64,000 nt of DNA from contig NC_083346.1 of NCBI RefSeq assembly GCF_019175385.1, positions 90,712,333 to 90,776,332 on the forward strand, given 5' to 3'. Positions 55,442-64,000 of this stretch are shown here, in pieces. The position numbers were made by a program, and so were the translations under genes. This DNA is from Lycium barbarum. Lineage: Eukaryota; Streptophyta; Magnoliopsida; Solanales; Solanaceae. How positions within the stretch are numbered: the first letter of the stretch is position 1; the number at the start of each line of letters is the position of its first letter. The notes under the pieces are model-generated. The model ran no database searches and had not been told where the DNA came from. It saw nothing but the letters and a program-made list of their open reading frames with translations.

Positions 55442-56343
55442 ATCATCACAATTTGCATTATAATCGTTTCAGCATTTTTACCGCACTATGCACACACATT
55501 GCATTTATTTTCGCACAACTAGATAACATCATTTATTTACTGTTCGACTTTCAAAATATTATTGCACGGCTATTACGACGTCATATAATTTTGTCTTTAT
55601 CTGAGCACTAATAATTACGTGTTTCTATATTTAATAATATTTTGGCACACGTTAGCGGAGGGCGTTTATTCAAATTTAGAAAGCCCCCATATTTTAATCC
55701 ACAAACCTTTTAGACCAGTCCATTAATGACCAGACAGCAACCCGGTTGGCCCATTTTTAAAATTAATTCGCCCAACCCATATATTATTCAGCCCACTACT
55801 TATTTAAACAACCAACCCATAATCCACCAGCCCAATACCCGGTCCATAAATCCGACCCGCCCCGGCCCATTCGTTTTATTTCACAAACCAAACCCTATCT
55901 CTTTCTCACTCAGCCGCGCCTCCATTTCTCTCTCTTTCCTCTCTCTCTCTCTCTCTCTCTCTTTCTCCTCTTCAGCCAAAAATGGAAAAATCACAGTCCC
56001 CTTTCACCTTCATCAGGCCGTGTATGGCCATTACGGGAAAGAAGTTAATGCATGTCCTTCTTCTCGTCAGTTTATTCAACCGTTGAAGATGGTAATATTT
56101 TGTTTTTTGCTTCTTTCTCTTTCGCTTCCCTCTGAAAACAATTAATGAATTTTGTTCGCTCATGAACCATAAATCCGTCTTTATCTATTCCCTTTTGCAC
56201 TTTTGTAGTACAAGTTAATGGGATCTGTCTTCTTCGTCTCTGTTTTCTGGTCAAAGGCAGAAAAGACCCTCTAACGTTTGATTCGAATTGATTCGAAAAC
56301 TCCCGCCCAATATTTGAAACCTAGAAAAACCCTAGACGTTTCC

Positions 56344-56352
56344 TATATATAA
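56344..56352 (+). promoter_or_regulatory. Putative TATA box of the Ogre LTR
   Basis: TATATATAA lies about 1.2 kb into the LTR, after the CT-rich tract. An equivalent arrangement exists in the left LTR. Confidence 0.4.
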
Positions 56353-58880
56353 TAATGTTCTAAGAGTCTTTTGAAGAGAGTTTTTTTTTGGGGACGAAAA
56401 TCCTCTAAAAAATAAAAGAGGTTTCATCGGCCCAAATCCTTTTAAATATTAGCTTTTTCAACAGTAAGATTTTTCTTGATATCGGGTGAAAAAAAAATAG
56501 AAAATCATTTCTGTTTGCTTTTGCCCCTGGCATTGGTTTGAATCCGAGTGATACAAATTCGGAGTTCTGTTAGTGTTTCGAGTATAGATCGGAGATTCGA
56601 ACCCCACTTCGCTGCACCCGAAGAAGGTAATTTCCTTTTTCTTTTATCGTTTGCATCTTGTTCGGTTCTTTAGCTGTTCGTAGTTAGTTATGTGTTATAT
56701 TGGCATGTTTTATGGTTAAGTGTGTTTTGTGTCGCTGTTTAAGTTTAGTTATTATGTGGCATGGTTTAGAGGTCATTTGTCTTAAATTTTATCAAGTATG
56801 TGTTTGGTTCAGAATCACCTGAATCTGGCCACGCATTTAGTTATTTAATTAGTCAAAATCAACATGCCTATGGCTCTGTTTGGATTTGTGTGAGATCATA
56901 TAAAGTATAGAAAGGTATGCTGTTTATACCCCTGCATTAGCATGCTTCCATTAGGGACCCGTTTACTTGCGTAAATAAATGTTTTGATGGCATTGTGCTG
57001 GCCTGGATGTGTTGTTTAGTCAAATTGGTAAGGAAGTTTACATTGCATGTTTGATGGTTACCTGATCCACATGGAACTCGTGAATGGCTGTTTGGTATTC
57101 GGGTAGCTTAAACTCATGTCGACTGCTTAGATATCGAATAAATAGTTGGTCTTAATCCGTACCCAGTGTGGCTCCAATATGTGCTTCTATGTAGTCTACA
57201 TGTCTATAGTGCATAGTTATGTTTGAAGTTCATTGGTCGTACTGTATGCTTTGCATCGTCTGCTTACACTATTCTTAAGAACTTGAGCATATCATAATGC
57301 ATGACCATCTATCCCTAACTGTCGTTGTCTAAACTTGTGATCTTGACTGCCGTATGCACGCCACTGCGCTTTTTCGTTGATTCTGGTATATTTTTATCGT
57401 TCTTGATCATCTACTAGATTGCACGCCTATTATGAAACCTCTGGGACAGTTGGTTAATTGCTTTGATGAGCATGATATCCCTCTTGTGGATTACTTTCTT
57501 ATACATCTGGGGATTATACCTTAAGTAGGTTAAACAAGTTAAAAATTCATGTACTGTTGAGTCTAGATATGAGGCTGGTATCACCTGGCTGTTGCTGATT
57601 CCGTATTATAATCTCTGGAATATGCTTTGAAGTTTTTTTTAAAAGGGGAGTTTAAAATCAGTTCTCATATCTGAAAATTTATCCCTCTTCCTGCTAAGCC
57701 TAACAAGTTATGTGACGTGCTCAGATGATAAACATATTAGTTGCATTCCAAATGGTCAGTCCTTAATAAACTTAAACCTGCTGTGCAATCGAGGGTGTTG
57801 TATGAATTAGAATGGCATATCTTTCGTGCATGATGCTTTATTTTGGTTCATGTGAGAGAGCGGGTAGCTGTTGCCTCCGTATTCATGTCATGAAATGTTT
57901 GGTGTTCTATTTATTTACCTCCGTAGGTAATCAACTTGAAGTATTGATTTAGGTGTTATCATAGGTTATAAAATTGGCAGTTGTTTTGATACAATAGGTA
58001 TACTTCAATATACACAGTATATACAACTTACAACTTACTGATTTGTTTTAAGTTTGCATTTTATATGTTTAAGCTTACTTATTGATTATGTACTAATCTT
58101 TTCCTTTCGTTTTCTTGCATGACCATCGCATACGAGTCTAAGGGACTCGTCTTCTTCTGCATTCGGCATTGGGCTAAAGCCCAACGAAACATTCTTCTCG
58201 AGTCAGCCCCAGCAGCCGTGTAAAAGAATTCTAGGCCAAAGCCCAATAGCAAAACAAATCGCAGCAGTGGTCCTAAGAATAGGCCGATCTGTTCGCTCTT
58301 CCTTCCCCTTTATCTTATTTTTCGTTGTGTATTTTTGATTTACCTATATGACTAACACTTTATTTTGTCTCTTAGCTTAGATGAATTATAAGAGAATTAG
58401 TAGAGTTAGTTTCGTGTAATGGGTAGTTAATTTAAGGAAAAACCTGCGATTATTATATTTTGCAAATCTTATTTTAAGTAACATTTTTATTTAAAGCCTT
58501 AGCAATATTTATAAGTCTTATTTTAAACAGCGTTGTTATATTTCCCTCTAAAACTTCAGTAACATTATAAGCCCTTTTCTTGAAATTTAAGCACCCTATT
58601 TAGACTTAATTAATTAACCTAAGTTTGGCCGGATAACCGTAGTTAACGGATCCTAGAGGATGCCTAACCCCTTCCCTTTAGGATAATTAGAACCCTTATC
58701 TAGAATCACACTGATTAAGCAGACCATTAACGGAGGTTTACTTAGCTTTACCTTAGTTAATAATTAGGTGCCCTAATTCACCTTAAAATCAATTAGGTGG
58801 CGACTCCTTAAAATAAAGAAATTTAGGAATCTCCAATATGTTGTACTCGATTTGACCCGTTTAAATGGGGTATAACAGCT

Positions 58881-58899
58881 TGGCGACTCCACTGGGGAC
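58881..58899 (+). other. Ogre-type primer-binding site
   Basis: TGGCGACTCCACTGGGGAC begins three bases after the LTR end. Ogre elements are known to use tRNA-Arg as primer, and this sequence is of that type. Confidence 0.85.
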
Positions 58900-61800
58900 T
58901 TTAGGTTCTTAACCATAACAAATTAGGTTAATAATTAATTAATTGGATGTTTTTGGTGTTTTGCTTTTATATGTTTTGCTTTATTGTTTTCTTATGTGCT
59001 TTTAAATGGCTGTTTTATTATGACAAATTTTCTATGTTACTGCTTTCCGTAAACTGGCATTCCGTTCATATTTCTTTCATTTCTGGAAAACTCACACTAT
59101 CACACGTACACGCGAGGTGTGTTTTGCGCACCCGCAAATTTCTTCAAAAATTCAAATTTAGGAGAGATGGCGTATGCGCGGGGTGTCCGAATAACGGTGA
59201 TTGCGTAGCCTTCTCACCCGAGTAGTCCGCTCGGGAACCTTGTGTCTAGTAACCAAATCTTAGAAAACTTAAGATAGAGCTTTTCCACCAATTTTATTAA
59301 GTCATGCATGCATAAACCTTAGGTGGGTCGATCCTAGGTATCGGTTCCACAATTAGGAAACTTACCAAATTGTCGACGGGTTTCATAACCCAACGACCAA
59401 CAAGCATATTATGTGTAACGTGATATTGATAGAAGGATCCAAGCCTAATCATGACATGTCGAGTTTGGGAATCATTTCCTTTTGTAGGATAAGTTCTGCC
59501 ATAGTGTAGCATTATGTGTTCTTTATGTGCTGTGTTTAATGTGTAGATTTATATGTTTGAAACAATATTCAACATAGTATCGAGGCTTCTTTAGTTTTAA
59601 AGATGTGAGGATTAGCAATGTCTTAAAATTGACATAGTAGAGCATAAAGATTGTTTAGTTCATTTTTTTAAATTGTAACAGACCTGTTTAGTATAAATCA
59701 GACCTAAATTGGTGTGCTCATTGGCTTTGTCAGTCAGTCTATGTCAGGTTTTGTCGCATATTTGCTTAATTTAGCTATTCAGTCAAGTAAATGTTTGTTC
59801 ATTCTGTTTGCATCTTGTTTGAGTACCTTAGTTTAAGTGTCTATCTATGAATTTTTGAGTGCTTATCTATTAAGCTACACCGCGCCTAGACTACTGAAGT
59901 CGTTTGGCTATTTAGTTAAGAATCTTCAAGTTTAGAGTAGCGGTACCATGTTTTGAATCTCGTTTATGAGGCTATGTTAAATAAACATGATTGATATGCA
60001 TATGTTTACTCTTGCTTAAATAGTCAGATAAAACGTCATTGCGTAGATGTTCAAGTGTGATTATGTTATAGGATCGTATGTTGATGGTGGTTGCTGGTCT
60101 TTTATTGTCTCAGTTAGCTTGAATCATGATAGTTTGGATAGGGTAATCCTTGCAACTTGATTAGCAGATCTTTGTTGACTTAGCTAATATGTGTATGTGT
60201 TTCTGTTTGAGATTTTGATAGTCTCGACTTTCCAGTTCTGCCAAATGTTGTGTGTAAAAACATGATTATTATGAACATGAGGGATAACATGAGGGATATT
60301 TGCTTGCTTAAAAATGATTAGCAATTTTCTCGTTTGTTTAATATTAGTAGTTGCAGCTCTGATAGTTAGTGTGTTTCAATTATATGTTCACTTTCCCCAG
60401 ACCAGTGCGAAAGTATTAAAAAACTCAGTCCATAAATTTCCTAGCTTAAGTTATGAAGTTGATCTGTGAAAGGTTTTGCTCAAAATTCTAAGTAATTTGG
60501 TTAAAGTTCATGGAGAATCTAATCCCGACCATGAGCAGATTTCTTTATCTGTTGAGGTATGTTCGAAGTTATGCATATGCATCTCTGGAGACTAAGAGAC
60601 TAAGTTATGTTTTGTCATCTCTCAAATCTCAACATGTTTTCTTTGAGTGAACGTGTGTCTAACATTCTGTCTTAATGGTTAAATTCCTGAACTTTTCTTT
60701 CTTGGTTGGTAAAATAAAGGCTCCTTATCCTTGCAATATAAACTCCATATGCGTCTAAATTAAACCATGCAGGCTAATCTGTTTATTTTATCCCTCTTTA
60801 AAAAGCATATTTTAATCTTGTTTATAAAATACACATCTTCTCAAATATAAAGATCTTCAATTTGGTCTGATCACCGTGAGCTGTGCTTTTAAAATGTGGT
60901 ATAACTTCCTAAGGTAAGCCAGTAGTGACTTCTTCAGCAACTCACAGTGCTCTGAGATATTTGTTGCACTTCATGATAAAGGAGTTCTTATAAATAGCTA
61001 AGTTTTGAGAAGGCTAATGCCTGAAGCTAACTGGTTTGTGTGTGTTGAGATTGTGATGCTAAGATTGAATCTTGTATGCCTAAAATAAATTTCAATTTGT
61101 TTTAAATCTGGACCTGATTTGATTTGAGCATAATAGTAGTGTTTCTATGGAAAAAACTTATTGAATTAGAAATGACTCCTTTTCTCTTTTGTTCCTAGAA
61201 TAAACCGTCTTATTTTCCTTTTAATAGTTGTTCGTTTGACATAAGTTCCAAAATTATTTCTTATCCCTGATGATTTTGGCTATATTTTGAACCTGTTTGG
61301 GATATTTTCAAATTTACCCCTTTGTCATCTTGACTTGTTTCCAAAATGAGTTTAAGTTAGGATAATCCTTCAATGTGAAATACTTGATAATCTACTTAAT
61401 GTTAGCTTGTTTAAGATCTGCCATTCTCGATACTCATTCTTTACTCTGTTTCTTTCTTAGTATGGTCTGAGGCCAATGGAGTAAAGCACCAAGAATATAT
61501 GACATTTGGATGTCACAAGCTATGACACTCCATGAGCAGTGATAGCAGTTGTGGCTGGCCACAGTAGTGCAGTTCCCATTTGTTATTTTTTTTGACTGAT
61601 GTTATGTTACAAGAATGGCTGCTGCTTGGTTTGTTGCTGTTACTTTTGAAGTCCCTGATGCCATGTATTTGATCCGTAATTGCCACGCATAAAAGGCTGA
61701 GTTTTTGCTATATGTTAAGTTGAGTTTTTTGCTACATTTTGGGATAAAATGTTCCAGTTCTTTAAGGCAAATGCCTGGTGTATCTGGCGAAACATTTGTG

Positions 61801-63240
61801 CTGTATTATGGACCTCCTAGTTGTTTCGTTTTTTTGATGTTCTTAGCTACTAAGCAGCTTGTTGCAATTTGTTGAAATTCCGTCACTTCCCTTAGAGAAT
61901 AGATGTTGCACTTGATTAAAAAAAAATGGTTAATCTTGTTAATGAATTGTACTTTTGTATAAAAAGGGCTACATTTCACGATATCACTCTTTAGCATGCT
62001 CGAAAATAGACTTCAAATTCATTTGAATAGAAAAGGAGAATGCTCACCATATAGAAGTATGTATGGACCAACATAGCAGGAAGATAGCGACACTTCCGAC
62101 CACACAAGACAGATTGATCTTCTTATGATAAACCTTCTCAAAATCAGAAAATTCGGGAGCATCATATATGGTCTTAGTTCTAGTGATAGAAATATCCATG
62201 TTTATGACTGGACCTTCACTATTATTCAGAACATTTGCTGCTAGCCTTCTTTTCCTGTTATTTTCCAATTCCATCAGAATTCTTGCTTCTACTCTCACTC
62301 TTATATGCCTTGCAGTCAAAAGCCTGATCGAACTGTTTGTCATTGTAATCCTCGTCTTTAAAGAGACCATGAAAATGAACATTCCAGACCAAAACACACA
62401 CGCACACACTAAGATATATAGCTTCATAGCTTCTGGTTCTGAATATTTCATGAACAAAGGTTGCTGGTTTAGTAGCTAAAGAAAGCATTGGCACAACCGA
62501 GAGGAGCAACCACCCTTAGAAGAAAATCCCTTTACTCGGCTATCCTCAGCGGGACACATTGCTAACTAAATACTGATTTCGTCCCCAAAAAAAAAAAAAA
62601 AAAAAAATACTTTCAATCCTATAAAGACACCGTAAGGTTTCATGGCATAATAGTAGCACGTTTGACTCCAGATCAGAAAGTTGTGTTGCGTGTTCGATTG
62701 ACGTTTCAATTCAAATTCCCAATCCAGTGAGTATTAATGGAGAAAACAAAGTGCTTTCGGATTGAAATTCCTGAGAAGAAAAAGTGGTTTCGGCATGATC
62801 AAGTGCGAAAGATTTAGGCCAAGTTTTAGGATTGTCTTACATCATACCATCTTTGATGTATTTTGGTTTATTGTCTCATTAATGTACTCGCTTTATTCAT
62901 TCAATGGAATTTGACCTCTTTATTTCCAAACTCAAATGTCGCAATTAAATGACTTGGATCACTCTATCATAATCTCGAATATTTGGCGTTAGGCCTACCT
63001 CTGGCACAAAAGAGGTCCCTTGCATAATAGGTCGCGCTGTGTTTGCTATATTTTCCTCTACTATGTGATTTATTTGCTATGCAATATGTGTTTTGTTTGC
63101 TATGCAATATGTGTTTCTTTCAACGTTGTTTTCTCAATGTTCGCATTATTTTAAGCAGCAATCATTCGCACTATACTAACACAGTTTTCTTCATCTTTTT
63201 AAAGGTTTTTCTTTTTATTTTGATTATTCCCCCCAAAGGT
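58900..63240 (+). other. Long leader of the Ogre element
   Basis: About 4.3 kb lies between the primer site and gag. No long sense frame is present. Ogre elements often carry an extra ORF1 here; I cannot see one, so it is either decayed or absent. A poly(A) run lies at about 62587-62607. The stretch 61440-61900 looks like plant transcript 3' UTR sequence (impression only). Confidence 0.55.
62044..62509 (-). other. Unrecognised antisense frame inside the Ogre leader
   Basis: Two overlapping minus frames (62258-62509 and 62044-62457) give plausible protein-like segments. Examples are KDEDYNDKQFDQAFDCKAYK in one, and ELENNRKRRLAANVLNNSEG, then NMDISITRTKTIYDAPEFSD in the other. The second ends in a hydrophobic stretch (VVGSVAIFLLCW). 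Its last codons coincide with a good splice donor (TG|GTGAGC at 62047). Together this looks like a captured, frameshifted exon of a host gene in antisense. I do not recognise the family, and it could be chance. Confidence 0.4.
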
Positions 63241-63244
63241 TGAT

Positions 63245-63568
63245 TTGTTTGACTGCGAACTGGCAGACCACCCGTACTTTACAAGATCAAAAGCACGAGA
63301 ATCCAACGATATGAATGAGTCAGGGGCATCCAAACAGACTGGATTGAGACTTGTCACCATTCCAAGAGACGAACCTGAGGCTTCGGGAGGAGAGAATGAT
63401 AAACTCATCGCCCAACTGATGCAGCAAATAGCTAATATGCAAAGTGAGATTGAGCGACTGCGAAATTTCACCAACCTATCCCTTACCCTCAACACTCCTC
63501 ACCACGAGCAAAGAACGAGCGCGACAATTCCACCATCTTTTTCACCTGTTGACTCGCCCGCTCCTTAA
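63245..63568 (+). pseudogene. Start of the Ogre gag, interrupted by a stop
   Basis: The frame MFDCELADHPYFTRSKARES begins gag. A coiled-coil-like segment (DKLIAQLMQQIANMQSEIER, then L) follows at residues 58-78, typical of the N-terminus of Solanaceous Ogre/Tat gag proteins. A TAA at 63566-63568 ends the frame. Gag-like, Gln/Pro-rich sequence continues beyond it in the shifted or same frame, so this copy is probably inactive. The upstream start is uncertain because an intron or an earlier ATG is possible. Confidence 0.7.
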
Positions 63569-63639
63569 CCCTTTCCCTTAAACCCTCCGCTTCACACAAT
63601 CAGCCCAGGCACTACCAATTCACCCCTTATCTCGTAACA

Positions 63640-63760
63640 AACCATTCTGCAACAAACCACCCCGCAACAAACCAACATACAACAAACCACCCCGCAACCA
63701 AATGACCCGCAACAAGCCAACCCCCAACAAATTAACTTCCAACAAGCCAATCCGCTAGCT
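63640..63760 (+). repeat. Gln/Pro-rich 15-bp repeat in gag
   Basis: Seven or eight degenerate copies of CAACAAACCACCCCG encode a PQQTT/PQQAN-like linker. The remaining sequence to 64000 is proline-rich gag linker with stops. Confidence 0.7.
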
Positions 63761-64000
63761 TTCACCACTCCTTATGTTCCTCAGCCTCTAGTTAGCCAAA
63801 CTACCCCACTTACCCAAAACCTAAACATTTTCCTCCAGCCGCCACCCCCTATATTTTGCCCTTTCTTCATCTCAAATTAGTCGCCTCCTTTGCTATGATT
63901 CAGCCATTAAAGCCGGCGTATCTCTCCTTGGCTGTGCACCGCCCATTTGAAATTTCTGCATAAGGCTGAGCACTACCTTCTATATATTGTATGGGCTAAG

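Larger units (their letters stand above)
55133..58877 (+). repeat. 5' LTR of the Ogre-type element
   Basis: It runs from TGTTGACAGCTAATTTTGTC to ...GGGGTATAACA (3745 bp). Inside are an (ATT)n run, a (CT)n tract at about 55917-55975, a TATA box near 56344 and GGGC/GCCC palindromes at 58169-58250. Its layout parallels the LTR at 1-4005 on the other strand. Confidence 0.85.
55133..64000 (+). mobile_element. Ogre/Tat-type retrotransposon, 5' part, running off the right edge
   Basis: The parts seen are a 3.7-kb LTR, a primer site matching the Ogre type (TGGCGACTCCACTGGGGAC, reported to pair with tRNA-Arg), a leader of about 4.3 kb, and the beginning of gag at 63245. Giant LTRs, this primer site and a long region before gag are together diagnostic of the Ogre/Tat group. 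The rest of gag, pol and the 3' LTR would lie beyond 64000. It inserted six bases inside the 3' LTR of the Tekay-like element. Confidence 0.85.

Noticed and set aside
55228..55522. Poly-isoleucine and poly-leucine frames on both strands
   Set aside because: They are translations of the (ATT)n microsatellite in the Ogre LTR.
58947..59225. A 92-residue membrane-protein-like frame right after the Ogre primer site
   Set aside because: It is Phe/Cys-rich because of T-rich sequence. It could be an ORF1 start, but there is no conservation evidence and it ends quickly.
1..64000. tRNA or rRNA genes
   Set aside because: Apart from the tRNA-derived SINE head at 35089-35266 and the primer-binding sites, I saw no full tRNA cloverleaf and no rRNA segment. 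A covariance-model scan would be needed to exclude a degenerate tRNA.

Overview
The window reads as repeat-rich heterochromatin of a flowering plant, most likely a nightshade (Solanaceae). The reasons are very AT-rich spacers, Tekay-type chromovirus and Ogre/Tat-type LTR retrotransposons, an RTE LINE ending in (GTT)n, an Au-like tRNA-derived SINE, and Stowaway and Tourist MITEs. I found no intact host gene and no bacterial-style system, CRISPR array or defence island. All family assignments come from motif recognition by eye.

Layout, left to right. 1-4005 is an Ogre/Tat-type LTR on the minus strand, running off the left edge. 4006-6756 holds a truncated GDSL esterase/lipase gene (minus) split by a Copia-type solo LTR with a perfect 5-bp target duplication, plus a MITE. 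7.4-10.2 kb carries a hAT remnant with a BED zinc finger, an RNase H-like fragment and a tandem LTR-like repeat. 10179-16655 is the 3' part of a minus-strand chromovirus (LTR, chromodomain, integrase, RNase H, partial RT), interrupted by another solo LTR (14713-16128). 16.6-18.7 kb is LTR scrap. 18762-31613 is a complete minus-strand LTR element with duplication GGGTG on both sides, an apparently non-coding interior (LARD-like), and a defective RTE LINE (26133-29870) inside its 5' LTR.

31.6-43.4 kb is the most gene-like part: a split MITE, a 936-bp hAT element, two nested Stowaway MITEs with a telomere-repeat insertion, a SINE, a lectin receptor kinase pseudogene (35481-37800), a sulfotransferase pseudogene (38335-38797), two Tourist-like MITEs and a LINE RNase H fragment. 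43385-45432 is a solo LTR. 45905-55132 is a related Tekay-like element, badly decayed, with another solo LTR in its pol region. At 55133 an Ogre element inserted six bases into the 3' LTR of that Tekay copy; its LTR, primer site, long leader and first gag segment fill the window to 64000.

Functionally nothing here works as a pathway. The three host-type genes (GDSL lipase, receptor kinase, sulfotransferase) are all broken. The interest lies in datable insertion order, several exactly defined insertion junctions, recurring palindrome clusters inside unrelated LTRs, and an unrecognised antisense reading frame in the Ogre leader.
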